Shown one piece after another: positions 10,544 through 22,653 of a DNA stretch of 64,000 bases. The stretch lies in the NCBI GenBank assembly GCA_030761205.1, contig JAULJL010000029.1:3293501-3357500 (forward strand), in the 5' to 3' direction. The notes below the pieces were generated by a model, which worked only from the letters and a program-made list of their open reading frames with translations, was not told where the DNA came from and did no database searches. The stretch is from Fremontodendron californicum. Its lineage: Eukaryota > Streptophyta > Magnoliopsida > Malvales > Malvaceae. Each line of letters begins with the position of its first letter. Positions within the stretch are counted from its first letter, which is position 1. The translations under genes were made by a program, and so were the position numbers.

Positions 10544-13164
10544 ATGTTCCAAGCTCCCGAAGAAGACTTACGACTTAGGAAAATTCGGGAATTTATAACT
10601 TCTCACCAACAACCAATCGAGGAGTTGATCCAAAACATCCAAGAGGAGCAAGGAGAGATGGCAGCAGCTGACAACCGAACTCTCAAGGAGCTAGCCGCTC
10701 CGGACTTGGGTCAACAACCATTATGCATTGAATATGCTAATCTTGAGGTAGCTTTTGAATTAAAATCTGGTTTGATTCATCTTCTCCCAACTTTTCATGG
10801 TTTTGCAGGAGAGGATCCAAATAAGCACCTCAAGCAATTCCATGTAGTTTGCTCAAGCATGAGACCAACAGGGGTCACGGAAGAGCAAGTTAAGTTGAGA
10901 GCCTTCCCATTCTCTCTAGCTGATTCAGCAAAGGAATGGCTCTACTATCTACCATCCGGGACCATCACTACATGGAATGATTTGAAGAAAGCATTCTTGG
11001 AAAGGTATTTCCCAGCATCTAAGGCTGCCAACATTAGGAAAGAGATATGTGGGATTCGGCAATACAACGGAGAGTCCTTATATGAATATTGGGAGAGGTT
11101 CAAGAAACTTTGTGCATCATGTCCACACCATCAAATAAGTGAACAACTTCTCATCCAATACTTCTATGAAGGTCTCATGCCCATGGAGAGAAGTATGATA
11201 GATGCCGCTAGTGGGGGAGCTCTAGTTGATAAGACTCCCAGGGCTGCTAGAACATTAATCTCCAACATGGCAGCCAATTCTCAACAGTTCTCAATGAGAC
11301 AAGATCCACCACCACAATCCAAGAGAGTTAATGAGGTAAGTATATCATCCCTTGAACAAAAATTTGATAAACTGACTTCTCTTGTTCAACAATTGGCTGT
11401 AGGTAAAATACAACAAATAAAGGCTTGTGGCATATGTTCAAACATAGGGCACCAAACTGATATGTGTCCAACACTTCAAGAGGATACCAATGAACATGTG
11501 AATGCCATGGGTGGATTTCAGAACCAATCAAGGAAATATGATCCCTACTCAAACACATACAATCTAGGATGGAGGGATCATCCAAACTTCAATTATGGAG
11601 GGAACCAATCACAAACTATTCCTCCACCATTTGACCACAGGCCACCGGGTTTTCAGCAAAGAGTGCAACAACCATACCAAACCCGACAACAACTACCACC
11701 CACCCAAAATTCAGGTACTTCTCTTGAAGATCTTGTTAAAGCTCTTTCTACTAATACAATTCAATTTCAACAGGAAACAAAGACAAGTATTCGAAATTTG
11801 GAGACTCAAATAGGGCAATTGGCAACAACCATGAGTCAAATGCAAGCAAGGGATTCTGGGAAATTACCTTCCCAAACCATAGTGAATCCAAGAGAGAATG
11901 CCAATGCTATAAATTTAAGAAGTGGGAAACAGCTAGAGACACCACAAAATGATAGTGCTCAAGGGGAGAACAATACCATGGCATCCTCTTCACATCCCAA
12001 CGAGCCACTAAAAAAGGTAATTCCTAAACCATCCTTTCCTTCTTATATAACTCCTCCACCTTTTCCTAGCAGGTTAGCAAAGTCCAAGAAGGAGGAGCAA
12101 GAGAAGGAAATTTTGGAAACCTTCCGGAAAGTAGAGGTGAACATTCCTTTACTAGATGCTATCAAGCAAGTGCCAAGATATGCCAAGTTCCTAAAAGAGT
12201 TGTGCACATCTAAACGGAAGTTGAAATGGAATGAAAAGGTAAGTGTGGGGGAGAATGTGTCAGCTGTTCTTCAAAAGAAACTCCCACCTAAATGCAAGGA
12301 TCCAGGTATGTTTACCATTCCTTGTAAGATAGGCAACACCAGGTTTGAGCGTGCTATGCTAGATCTAGGGGCATCTATTAATGTCATGCCATATTCAATT
12401 TATGCTTCATTGAATCTAGGACCATTAGAGGAAACCGGTGTTATAATACAACTTGCTGACCGTTCTAACACTTATCCAAGAGGAGTTGTAGAAGACGTTC
12501 TTGTACATGTTAATGAATTGGTTTTTCCCGCTGACTTTTATGTTATTGAGATGGAAGATGAGATGTCTTCTAATCCCACACCTATTCTATTAGGGAGACC
12601 ATTCTTGAAAACAGCAAGAACTAAAATAGATGTACATGATGGCACTTTAACTATGGAATTTGATGGTGAAATAATTCGCTTTAACATTTTTGAGGCCATG
12701 AGATATCCTAGTGATGTGCATTCTGTTTTTAATATTGATATAATTGACTCACTAGTGCAGCAAGCTTATGAGCTAGATGGTGAAGATAGTGTAGAAATAG
12801 TCATTAGCAACCATCTCGGAATGGGGAATGCTAAACTAGCCTTGAGTGACCAGGTGGAAGGGGCACTAGAATCTTTACACTCGCTGCAACCTAAAGATGC
12901 AAGGTTTGATGTTTCATTTATTGATTTGCCTTTATCTAATGAGAAACTTCTACCTTCCATTTTGCAGGCACCAACTTTAGAGTTGAAACCACTACCGAAC
13001 CACTTGAAATATTTGTTCTTAGGGGAAAAGGACACACTACCTGTCATCATTGCCAAAGAGCTCACACCTTTGCAAGAAGAGCGACTTATCCGGGTGCTTA
13101 GAGAGCATAAAACAGCAATTGGTTGGACAATTGCCGATATCAAGGGAATAAGCCAATCCATGTG
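10544..13164 (+). pseudogene. Gag-Pol, N-terminal part, interrupted by element B (element C)
   Basis: Codons 1-873 of an Athila-type Gag-Pol nearly identical to that of F. It covers the retrotransposon Gag domain (about residues 85-215), CCHC zinc knuckle (C295-x2-C-x4-H-x4-C308) and protease (LDLGASINVMP, about 606-616), up to the region before reverse transcriptase. B is inserted inside codon 874, and the frame then runs about 38 codons into the B LTR. A Gag-protease product could in principle still be made from the C LTR. The remainder of the gene continues at 33345. Confidence 0.92.
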
Positions 13165-13499
13165 TGATAACTCGTATAATTATATAGTTTTTAGTTATGT
13201 TTTATTATTGTTTTGTGTCAAATACGAGTTATTATTGTTTAGTCTAATTGTATTTATGATCTTTTATATTTTTATGTAATTTGGTGTTTTTCACAAGTTT
13301 CTTTGAGTGATTTCAGATTACTAGAATTAAGGGCAAATCCAGTTCAGTTCCAGTTCCGACACCTTTTTCCATATCAGCTATATCTGGAGTTTCACTGAAG
13401 CAATAAGGCTGAAATTTGTAGCCGTGCAAAGCTAAGAGGCATATCTATCTTTTTCATGTTTTGCACTTCTTGAAACGGAGTCGTTTTCCCTAGCGAAAT

Positions 13500-13861
13500 C
13501 GACCATCAAGTTGGCTGATGTGCAATGACGTCTGTGCTGACCTGTTTTCGTATTTGGCCCATATCTGCTTATCCACATCAGCAAATGAGCTGATTCCAAT
13601 GGCTATGGATCCGTAACTGATACGGGAACCTTTGTCTAGAAGACCATATGATCAGATCAGGCCTCTAATATTGACGAAATCGACCATCAAGTTGGCTGAT
13701 GTGCAATGACGTCTGTGCTGACCTGTTTTCGTATTTTGCCCATATCTGCTTATCCACATCAGCAAATGAGCTGATTCCAACGGCTATGGATCCGTAACTG
13801 ATAGGGGAACCTTTTTCTAGAAGACCATGTGATCAGATCAGGCCTCCAACATTGACGAAAT
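13500..13861 (+). repeat. Tandem 181-bp U3 repeat (element B 5' LTR)
   Basis: Two adjacent units, each starting CGACCATCAAGTTGGCTGAT and carrying a TGACGTC core (bZIP-type site). A, B and D have two units; C, E, F and G have one. U3 tandem repeats often act as enhancers; function here is inferred. Confidence 0.8.
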
Positions 13862-13992
13862 CGACCATCAAGTTGGCTGATCAAAATTGTCATACAATAT
13901 GACGAAAATTGTTAGAAAAATTCACCCACCTATTATACCTACCTTTGAAATTTGTAAAGCTTGTCTCTTGTCATTTAGCCCTCCAAAATGTG

Positions 13993-14000
13993 TATAAATA
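13993..14000 (+). promoter_or_regulatory. TATA box of element B 5' LTR
   Basis: TATAAATA in the conserved context. The downstream U5 is interrupted by A, so transcripts from here would read into A. Confidence 0.65.
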
Positions 14001-14962
14001 GAGGGCCTTGGATGATTGTAGAGGATCATATTGTACATAGGTAGGATATTAGCCATTTTAATAAAATTCTCTAAGTTTTCTTCTTCTTTCTTTTCTCTAG
14101 TTTTCTTTCTTTTCTCTAGTTTTCTTTTTCTTTAGAGAGAGCAAGAGGTTGGATAATTAATATTCTTCCTCTTCTTCTTTCTTTCTTTTATTTTCTTCTT
14201 AGATTTTCTTTAATTTTATGTTTATGTTTATAATGCCTATGCTAGGCTAAACTTCTATTTGGTTAAGGGTGATTTCAAAGCCCTAGACATGTTTTGTGAT
14301 TGATTTTCAGATTCTATCTATCATTAATTTTCTATCAAAGTTGCTTATGTTCTTCTACAAGAATTGTTCATGATGTTGTCTAGATTTATTTAGGTGTACA
14401 ACTAGATAGATCTTGATAATTATCTATTGCTAGTTTAGGAGTCTTGATCCGTGTAATTGTCTTGATTTCCTATTCATAAGTGGCATTTTGTGATTAATGA
14501 TTATGGTCAAGTTTTCAATAATTGCAAAGTGGAACATAACCTAAGTTGAACAATCCGAGCTTATGTGTTTGTTGCTTAGATCAACCTATCTTTCTCATCA
14601 TAAAGCTGCCATTAAATTGAATTTAGAGAGCTTATTCTAGGTTGTTTAATGGTTAGAGATTAAATAGAGAGCTTGTTCTATTTAACGACAAACTAAGGAA
14701 AGATTGGGGTAACAGAGCTTGTTGTTATCTACGGTTGTTAACTTTGATAGTTGGTTGATATTGATAGATCTGAAATTGATTCTTAATGATGTCTAGTGGT
14801 GGAGAATGAAACCTTAACCATATTTTTCATATTTGATTCTTCTTACTTATTTGTTTTCTTACTTTTAGTTTGCTTATTTTTTATATTTATTTTTATTGGC
14901 TGGTTATACCGCCTAATTTGTATATTAACTTTGTTTTATTTTTATTGGCTGGTTATACCGCC

Positions 14963-16927
14963 TGATAACTCGTATAATTATATAGTTTTTAGTTATGTTT
15001 TATTAATGTTTTGTGTCAAATACGAGTTATTATTGTTTAGTCTAATTGTGTTTATGATCTTTTATATTTTTATGTATTTTGGTGTTTTTCACAAGTTTCT
15101 TTGAGTGATTTCAGATTACTAGAATTAAGGGCAAATCCAGTTCAGTTTCAGTTCCGACACCTTTTTCCATATCAGCTATATCTCGAGTTTCACTGAAGAA
15201 ATAAGGCTGAAATTTGTGGCCATGCAAAGCTAAGAGGCATATCTATCTTTTTCATGTTTTACACTTCTTAAAACGGAGTCGTTTTCCCTAGCGAAATCGA
15301 CCATCAAGTTGGCTGATGTGCAATGACGTCTGTGCTGACATGTTTTCGTATTATGCCCGTATCTCCTTATCCACATCAGCAAAGGAGCTGATTCCAACGG
15401 CTATGGTTCCGTAACTGATAGGGGAACCTTTGTCTAGAAGACCATGTGATCAGATCAGGCCTCCAATATTGAATAAATCGACCATCAAGGTGGCTGATGT
15501 GTAATGACATCTGTGCTGACATGTTTTCGTATTTTGCCCATATCTGCTTAACCACATCAGCAAATGAGCTGATTTCAACGGCTATGGTTCCGTAACTGAT
15601 AGGGGAACGTTTTTCTAGAAGACCATGTGATCAGATCAGGCCTCCAATATTGACGAAATCGACCATCAAGTTGGCTGATCAAAATCGTCATATACCTACC
15701 TTTGAAATTTGTAAAGCTTGTCTCTTGTCATTTAGCCCTCCAAAATGTGTATAAATAGAGGGCCTTGGATGATTGTAAGGGATCATATTGGAGATTGGTA
15801 GGATATTAGCCATTTTAACAAAATTCTCTAAGTTTTCTTCTTCTTTCTTTTCTCTAGTTTTCTTTTTCTTTAGAAAGAGCAAGAGGTTGGATAATTAATA
15901 TTCTTCTTCTTCTTCTTTCTTTCTTTTATTTTCTTCTTAGATTCTATTTAATTTTATGTTTATAATGCCTATGCTAGGCTAAACTTCTATTTGGTTAAGG
16001 GTGATTTCAAAGCCCTAGACATGTTTTGTGATTGATTTTCAGATTCTATCTATCATTAATTTTCTATCAAAGTTGCTTATGTTCTTCGACAAGAATTGTT
16101 CATGATGTTGTCTTGATTTGTTTAGGTGTACAACTAGATAGATCTTGATAATTATCTATTGCTAGTTTAGGAGTCTTGATCCGTGTAATTGTCTTGATTT
16201 CCTATTCATAAGTGGCAATTTGTGATTAATGATTATGGTCAAGTTTTCAATAATTGCAAAGTGGAACATAACCTAAGTTGAACAATCCGAGCTTATGTGT
16301 TTGTTGCTTAGATCAACCTATCTTTCTCATCATAAAGCTGCCATTAAATTGAATCTAGAGAGCTTATTCTAGGTTGTTTGATGGTTAGAGATTAAATAGA
16401 GAGCTTGTTCTATTTAACGACAAACTAAGGAAAGATTGGGATAACAGAGCTTGTTGTTATCTACGGTTGTTAACTTTGATAGTTGGTTGATATTGATAGA
16501 TCTGAAATTGATTCTTAATGATGTCTAGTGGTGGAGAATGAAACCTTAACCATATTTTTCATTTTTGATTCTTCTTGCTTGTTTTCTTACTTTTCTAGTT
16601 TGCTTATTTTTAAAAGTATATTTATTTTTATTGGCTGGTTATACCGCCTTGCTTAGTATATATATTTTTATTGGCTGGTTATACCGCCTTGCATCTTATT
16701 CTTATTGGCTGGTTATACCGCCTTGCATCTTATACTTATTATTTACTTTAGTTTAAATCTGGCTTCAAAAAACCCCTTTTCTTTTATTGTTCTTGAATTT
16801 AAGTTTTAAACTATCAACTTATAAACTAAAACCCAATCCCTGAGGACTCGACCCTTGCTAACTACTATACTTACAATTGATCTTTTTAGTGCAAGGTTAA
16901 ATAAGATACACTCTTTTGGGTGCATCA
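14963..16927 (+). repeat. 5' LTR of element A
   Basis: 1,965 bp, TGATAACTCG to GGGTGCATCA. It has two 181-bp U3 units, TATAAATA at 15750-15757, a long pyrimidine tract in R/U5 (about 15833-15940), and three variant 21-bp minisatellite units at about 16624-16722. Confidence 0.94.
15750..15757 (+). promoter_or_regulatory. TATA box of element A 5' LTR
   Basis: TATAAATA followed by GAGGGCC; the probable promoter of the intact gag-pol and cargo transcript. Confidence 0.75.
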
Positions 16928-16933
16928 AGTTTT

Positions 16934-16951
16934 TGGCGCCGTTGCCGGGGA
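16934..16951 (+). other. Primer binding site, tRNA-Asp type (element A)
   Basis: TGGCGCCGTTGCCGGGGA, six nt after the LTR. The leader 16952-17036 holds no recognisable gene and leads directly to the gag-pol ATG. Confidence 0.92.
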
Positions 16952-17036
16952 TTGCTTTCTTTAGTTTATTAGTTTATTGGTTTATTCTTATTTTCTGTTC
17001 TAATTATTTACTTTCTTATATTTTTTTTATTAGTGA

Positions 17037-20000
17037 ATGTTCCAAGCTCCCGAAAAAGACTTACGACTTAGAAAAATTCGGGAATTTATAACTTCTCACC
17101 AACAACCAATCGAGGAGTTGATCCAAAACATCCAAGAGAAGCAAGGAGAGATGGCAGCAGCTGACAACCGAACTCTCAAGGAGCTAGCCGCTCCGGACTT
17201 GGGTCAACAACCATTATGCATTGAATATGCTAATCTTGAGGTAGCTTTTGAATTAAAATCTGGTTTGATTCACCTTCTCCCAACTTTTCATGGTTTTGCA
17301 GGAGAGGATCCAAATAAGCACCTCAAGGAATTCCATGTAGTTTGCTCAAGCATGAGACCAACAGGGGTCACGGAAGAGCAAGTTAAGTTGAGAGCCTTCC
17401 CATTCTCTCTAGCTGATTCAGCAAAGGAATGGCTCTACTATCTACCATCCGGGACCATCACTACATGGAATGATTTGAAGAAAGCATTCTTGGAAAGGTA
17501 TTTCCCAGCATCTAAGGCTGCCAACATTAGGAAAGAGATATGTGGGATTCGGCAATACAACGGAGAGTCCTTATATGAATATTGGGAGAGGTTCAAGAAA
17601 CTTTGTGCATCATGTCCACACCATCAAATAAGTGAACAACTTCTCATCCAATACTTCTATGAAGGTCTCATGCCCATGGAGAGAAGTATGATAGATGCCG
17701 CTAGTGGGGGAGCTCTAGTTGATAAGACTCCCAGGGCTGCTAGAACATTAATCTCCAACATGGCAGCCAATTCTCAACAGTTCTCAATGAGACAAGATCC
17801 ACCACCACAATCCAAGAGAGTTAATGAGGTAAGTATATCATCCCTTGAACAAAAATTTGATAAACTGACTTCTCTTGTTCAACAATTGGCTGTAGGTAAA
17901 ATACAACAAATAAAGGCTTGTGGCATATGTTCAAACATAGGGCACCAAACTGATATGTGTCCAACACTTCAAGAGGATACCAATGAACATGTGAATGCCA
18001 TGGGTGGATTTCAGAACCAATCAAGGAAATATGATCCCTACTCAAACACATACAATCCAGGATGGAGGGATCATCCAAACTTCAATTATGGAGGGAACCA
18101 ATCACAAACTATTCCTCCACCATTTGACCACAGGCCACCGGGTTTTCAGCAAAGAGTGCAACAACCATACCAAACCCGACAACAACTACCACCCACCCAA
18201 AATTCAGGTACTTCTCTTGAAGATCTTGTTAAAGCTCTTTCTACTAATACAATTCAATTTCAACAGGAAACAAAGACAAGTATTCGAAATTTGGAGACTC
18301 AAATAGGGCAATTGGCAACAACCATGAGTCAAATGCAAGCAAGGGATTCTGGGAAATTACCTTCCCAAACCATAGTGAATCCAAGAGAGAATGCCAATGC
18401 TATAAATTTAAGAAGTGGGAAACAGCTAGAGACACCACAAAATGATAGTGCTCAAGGGGAGAACAATACCATGGCATCCTCTTCACATCCCAACGAGCCA
18501 CTAAAAAAGGTAATTCCTAAACCATCCTTTCCTTCTTATATAACTCCTCCACCTTTTCCTAGCAGGTTAGCAAAGTCCAAGAAGGAGGAGCAAGAGAAGG
18601 AAATTTTGGAAACCTTCCGGAAAGTAGAGGTGAACATTCCTTTACTAGATGCTATCAAGCAAGTGCCAAGATATGCCAAGTTCCTAAAAGAGTTGTGCAC
18701 ATCTAAACGGAAGTTGAAATGGAATGAAAAGGTAAGTGTGGGGGAGAATGTGTCAGCTGTTCTTCAAAAGAAACTCCCACCTAAATGCAAGGATCCAGGT
18801 ATGTTTACCATTCCTTGTAAGATAGGCAACACCAGGTTTGAGCGTGCTATGCTAGATCTAGGGGCATCTATTAATGTCATGCCATATTCAATTTATGCTT
18901 CATTGAATCTAGGACCATTAGAGGAAACCGGTGTTATAATACAACTTGCTGACCGTTCTAACACTTATCCAAGAGGAGTTGTAGAAGACGTTCTTGTACA
19001 GGTTAATGAATTGGTTTTTCCCGCTGACTTTTATGTTATTGAGATGGAAGATGAGATGTCTTCTAATCCCACACCTATTCTATTAGGGAGACCATTCTTG
19101 AAAACAGCAAGAACTAAAATAGATGTACATGATGGCACTTTAACTATGGAATTTGATGGTGAAATAATTCGCTTTAACATTTTTGAGGCCATGAGATATC
19201 CTAGTGATGTGCATTCTGTTTTTAATATTGATATAATTGACTCACTAGTGCAGCAAGCTTATGAGCTAGATGGTGAAGATAGTGTGGAAATAGTCCTTAG
19301 CAACCATCTCGGAATGGGGAATGCTAAACTAGCCTTGAGTGACCATGTGGAAGGGGCACTAGAATCTTTACACTCGCTGCAACCTAAAGATGCAAGGTTT
19401 GATGTTTCATTTATTAATTTGCCTTTATCTAATGAGAAACTTCTACCTTCCATTTTGCAGGCACCAACTTTAGAGTTGAAACCACTACCGAACCACTTGA
19501 AATATTTGTTCTTAGGGGAAAAGGACACACTACCTGTCATCATTGCCAAAGAGCTCACACCTTTGCAAGAAGAGCGACTTATCCGGGTGCTTAGAGAGCA
19601 TAAAACAGCAATTGGTTGGACAATTGCCGATATCAAGGGAATAAGCCCATCCATGTGCATGCACCGGATTTTGTTAGAGGAAGGGTCTAAACCAACAAGA
19701 GAAGCACAAAGAAGATTGAACCCTCCTATGATGGAGGTTGTGAAAAAGGAGATACTGAAGCTCCTAGATGTTGGAGTGATCTATCCTATCTCGGATAGCA
19801 AATGGGTGAGCCCAGTCCAAGTGGTTCCAAAGAAATCAGGTGTAACGGTGGTAACAAATAATGAGAATGAACTTGTTCCTACTAGGATTCAAACAGGATG
19901 GCGAGTTTGTATTGATTATCGTAAACTTAATTCCACAACTCGCAAAGACCACTTTCCTTTACCTTTTATTGATCAAATGCTTGAAAGGTTAGCTGGCCAT

Positions 20001-22370
20001 TCTCATTATTGTTTTCTTGATGGTTTTTCAGGTTATAATCAGATAGCCATTGCTCCGGAGGACCAAGAGAAAACAACATTCACATGTCCATTTGGTACTT
20101 TTGCATACCGGCGTATGCCATTTGGTCTTTGTAATGCACCAGCTACATTCCAAAGGTGTATGGTTAGCATATTTTCAGATTATGTAGAGAATATCATAGA
20201 AGTGTTTATGGATGATTTTAGTGTCTATGGTGATTCTTTTGATAGATGTCTAGAGAACCTTACACTTGTACTTGAAAGATGCATGGAAACTAACCTTGTT
20301 TTGAATTGGGAAAAATGTCACTTTATGGTAGAACAAGGAATAGTTTTGGGCCATGTTATTTCTTCTAGAGGGATAGAGGTTGATAAGTCTAAAATAGATG
20401 TTATGCATTCTTTACCACCTCCCACAAATGTGAGAGAGGTTCATTCTTTTCTTGGACATGCAGGTTTCTATAGGAGATTTATCAAAGACTTCTCAAAGAT
20501 CACATTACCTCTTTGCAAGCTACTACAAAAAGATGTGGTTTTCCACTTTGATGATAAATGCAAAGAGGCGTTTGAAACATTGAAGGGACTCTTGACATCA
20601 GCTCCTATCATCCAACCACCAGATTGGAATGTACCTTTTGAAATCATGTGTGATGCTAGTGACTATGCCATTGGAGCTGTTTTGGGCCAACGGGTTGGCA
20701 AAGCCTCACATGCCATTTATTATGCCTCAAGAACTCTTAATGATGCTCAATTGAACTATTCCACTACTGAAAAAGAACTTTTGGCTGTTGTATTTGCTTT
20801 AGAAAAATTTCGATCTTATTTAATTGGTACTAAAGTAATTGTATTTTCTGACCATGCAGCCCTTAAGTACTTACTCACTAAAAAGGAGGCCAAACCAAGG
20901 TTGATTAGATGGATACTTCTCTTACAAGAGTTTGATTTGGAGATAAAAGATAAGAGAGGTAGTGACAACCTGGTTGCGGACCATCTTAGCCGTTTAGTTC
21001 ATGAAGATGATGCACTACCCTTGAATGAGAACTTTCCGGATGAGCAACTTCTTTTTATAAGAACAACAACTCCTTGGTATGCTGATATTGTTAATTACTT
21101 AGTTACCAAGAAGTTGCCACAAGAGTTGACACAAGCTCAAAGAAATAAGATCAAGAGTGATGCCAAATACTACATATGGGATGATCCTTACCTTTGGAAG
21201 CATTGCTCCGATCAGATTATAAGAAGGTGTGTACTCGAAACTGAATTTCAATCTATTCTCACCTTTTGTCACTCTTATGCATGTGGAGGACACTTTGGAT
21301 CCAAAAGAACAGCCATGAAAGTTCTTGATTCTGGATTTTATTGGCCTACCATATTCAAAGATGCATACCTCTTTTGCAAGTCATGTGATCGTTGCCAAAG
21401 AACTGGTAACTTAGGTGCTAGAAATCAAATGCCTCAAACTCCAATACTTATTGTTGAAATTTTTGATGTATGGGGCATGGATTTCATGGGACCTTTTCCT
21501 CCTTCTTTTGGTAATCTTTATATTTTACTTGCCGTTGATTATGTTTCAAAGTGGGTGGAAGCAAAATCCACTAGGACTAATGACTCTAAAGTTGTTTCAG
21601 ATTTTGTCAAGACTAACATCTTTGCTAGGTTTGGAACGCCAAAGGCCATAATCAGCGATAGAGGTACTCACTTTTGCAATAGGACTATGGAAGCACTTTT
21701 GAGGAAGTATAACATCACACACAAGGTCTCCACCTCATATCATCCTCAAACTAGTGGGCAAGCTGAAGTGTCAAACCGAGAAGTTAAGTCCATCCTTGAA
21801 AAGACAGTTAATCCAAATAGGAAGGATTGGAGTTCACGACTTGATGATGCACTTTGGGCTTATAGGACAGCATATAAGACACCCATTGGTATGTCTCCTT
21901 ATCGACTTGTTTATGGTAAGCCTTGTCATCTTCCGGTTGAATTGGAACATAAATCATATTGGGCTATCAAACAATGCAACATGGAGATGGATGAGATAGG
22001 AAAGAAAAGAAAACTTGACCTACAAGAATTAGAGGAGATAAGGAATGATGCCTATCAGAATTCTAGGATTTACAAGGAAAAGACTAAGGCATTCCATGAC
22101 AAGATGATATCAAGAAAAGAATTTGTTGTTGGACAAAAAGTTCTTCTCTTCCATTCACGCCTTAAGTTATATCCAGGTAAGTTACGTTCTCGTTGGGTTG
22201 GACCTTTTGTTATTACTAATGTATTTACTCATGGTGCAGTTGAAATCCAAAGCCCAAAAACAGATAAGACATTCAAAGTGAATGGTCATAGATTGAAGCC
22301 TTACTATGAGAACTTTCCAATACAAGATGTGGAGGAGTTTCCACTTTTTGAGCCAAAGTATGTTGAATAA
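17037..22370 (+). CDS. gag-pol: Athila-type Gag-Pol polyprotein (1,777 aa), intact
   Basis: A single frame for particle formation, maturation, reverse transcription and integration. Domains: Gag capsid-like region about 85-215; CCHC zinc knuckle C295/C298/H303/C308; aspartic protease with LDLGASINVMP at 606-616 and ILLGRPFL near 691; reverse transcriptase about 910-1130 with FLDGFSGYNQ and catalytic FMDD at 1057-1060; RNase H from about 1200 (DASDYAIGAVLGQ); integrase with H1412, H1419, C1447 and C1450, and catalytic D1482, D1541 and E1577 (D-58-D-35-E). The frame ends at EPKYVE without a chromodomain, as expected for the Athila lineage. There is no frameshift or stop between gag and pol. Strong splice-donor-like sites lie inside gag (GAG|GTAAGTAT at 17828/17829; AAG|GTAAGTG at 18731/18732). 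The protein is nearly identical to that of F. Confidence 0.97.
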   Translation: MFQAPEKDLRLRKIREFITSHQQPIEELIQNIQEKQGEMAAADNRTLKELAAPDLGQQPLCIEYANLEVAFELKSGLIHLLPTFHGFAGEDPNKHLKEFHVVCSSMRPTGVTEEQVKLRAFPFSLADSAKEWLYYLPSGTITTWNDLKKAFLERYFPASKAANIRKEICGIRQYNGESLYEYWERFKKLCASCPHHQISEQLLIQYFYEGLMPMERSMIDAASGGALVDKTPRAARTLISNMAANSQQFSMRQDPPPQSKRVNEVSISSLEQKFDKLTSLVQQLAVGKIQQIKACGICSNIGHQTDMCPTLQEDTNEHVNAMGGFQNQSRKYDPYSNTYNPGWRDHPNFNYGGNQSQTIPPPFDHRPPGFQQRVQQPYQTRQQLPPTQNSGTSLEDLVKALSTNTIQFQQETKTSIRNLETQIGQLATTMSQMQARDSGKLPSQTIVNPRENANAINLRSGKQLETPQNDSAQGENNTMASSSHPNEPLKKVIPKPSFPSYITPPPFPSRLAKSKKEEQEKEILETFRKVEVNIPLLDAIKQVPRYAKFLKELCTSKRKLKWNEKVSVGENVSAVLQKKLPPKCKDPGMFTIPCKIGNTRFERAMLDLGASINVMPYSIYASLNLGPLEETGVIIQLADRSNTYPRGVVEDVLVQVNELVFPADFYVIEMEDEMSSNPTPILLGRPFLKTARTKIDVHDGTLTMEFDGEIIRFNIFEAMRYPSDVHSVFNIDIIDSLVQQAYELDGEDSVEIVLSNHLGMGNAKLALSDHVEGALESLHSLQPKDARFDVSFINLPLSNEKLLPSILQAPTLELKPLPNHLKYLFLGEKDTLPVIIAKELTPLQEERLIRVLREHKTAIGWTIADIKGISPSMCMHRILLEEGSKPTREAQRRLNPPMMEVVKKEILKLLDVGVIYPISDSKWVSPVQVVPKKSGVTVVTNNENELVPTRIQTGWRVCIDYRKLNSTTRKDHFPLPFIDQMLERLAGHSHYCFLDGFSGYNQIAIAPEDQEKTTFTCPFGTFAYRRMPFGLCNAPATFQRCMVSIFSDYVENIIEVFMDDFSVYGDSFDRCLENLTLVLERCMETNLVLNWEKCHFMVEQGIVLGHVISSRGIEVDKSKIDVMHSLPPPTNVREVHSFLGHAGFYRRFIKDFSKITLPLCKLLQKDVVFHFDDKCKEAFETLKGLLTSAPIIQPPDWNVPFEIMCDASDYAIGAVLGQRVGKASHAIYYASRTLNDAQLNYSTTEKELLAVVFALEKFRSYLIGTKVIVFSDHAALKYLLTKKEAKPRLIRWILLLQEFDLEIKDKRGSDNLVADHLSRLVHEDDALPLNENFPDEQLLFIRTTTPWYADIVNYLVTKKLPQELTQAQRNKIKSDAKYYIWDDPYLWKHCSDQIIRRCVLETEFQSILTFCHSYACGGHFGSKRTAMKVLDSGFYWPTIFKDAYLFCKSCDRCQRTGNLGARNQMPQTPILIVEIFDVWGMDFMGPFPPSFGNLYILLAVDYVSKWVEAKSTRTNDSKVVSDFVKTNIFARFGTPKAIISDRGTHFCNRTMEALLRKYNITHKVSTSYHPQTSGQAEVSNREVKSILEKTVNPNRKDWSSRLDDALWAYRTAYKTPIGMSPYRLVYGKPCHLPVELEHKSYWAIKQCNMEMDEIGKKRKLDLQELEEIRNDAYQNSRIYKEKTKAFHDKMISRKEFVVGQKVLLFHSRLKLYPGKLRSRWVGPFVITNVFTHGAVEIQSPKTDKTFKVNGHRLKPYYENFPIQDVEEFPLFEPKYVE

Positions 22371-22418
22371 TAATGGCATGGGTCTAAGTTAGGCTGAGGA
22401 CAATAAACCAAGCGCTTC

Positions 22419-22434
22419 TTGGGAGGCAACCCAA
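22419..22434 (+). other. RNA hairpin after gag-pol stop (element A)
   Basis: TTGGG-AGGCAA-CCCAA, about 50 nt after the stop codon. The equivalent hairpin in B, D and E has a 7-bp AATTGGG/CCCAATT stem. Confidence 0.55.
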
Positions 22435-22653
22435 AAGGATGGAGAGCATCTATTATATCAGATTTGCATATTCCTTACTCTCCATCATTCTATCTTTTAT
22501 TGTTTTTCTTTTCTTTTGTTTAATAGTTCTTTTCTCTTACAAGATGTAAATATAATTTTTAATTTATTTTTTTTAACCCCGGTTAAATGGCGGATAACGG
22601 TACTCCGTGATTATTTAAATCGGTTCCATCAGCTACCCACAAAACTGATATTG

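Larger units (their letters stand above)
13165..14962 (+). repeat. 5' LTR of element B, first part
   Basis: Starts TGATAACTCG. Two full 181-bp U3 units (13500-13680, 13681-13861) are followed by a partial third. TATAAATA is at 13993-14000. It is cut in the 21-bp minisatellite by element A at CCGCC (14958-14962). Confidence 0.92.

Noticed and set aside
11328..11585. 85-codon antisense frame in gag (also at 17821 and 60293)
   Set aside because: A shadow frame opposite a conserved Gag segment, without a known domain.
14796..15104. Hydrophobic frames over the minisatellite (several LTRs), resembling small membrane proteins
   Set aside because: They are translations of AT-rich repeats, run across LTR junctions and change with repeat number.
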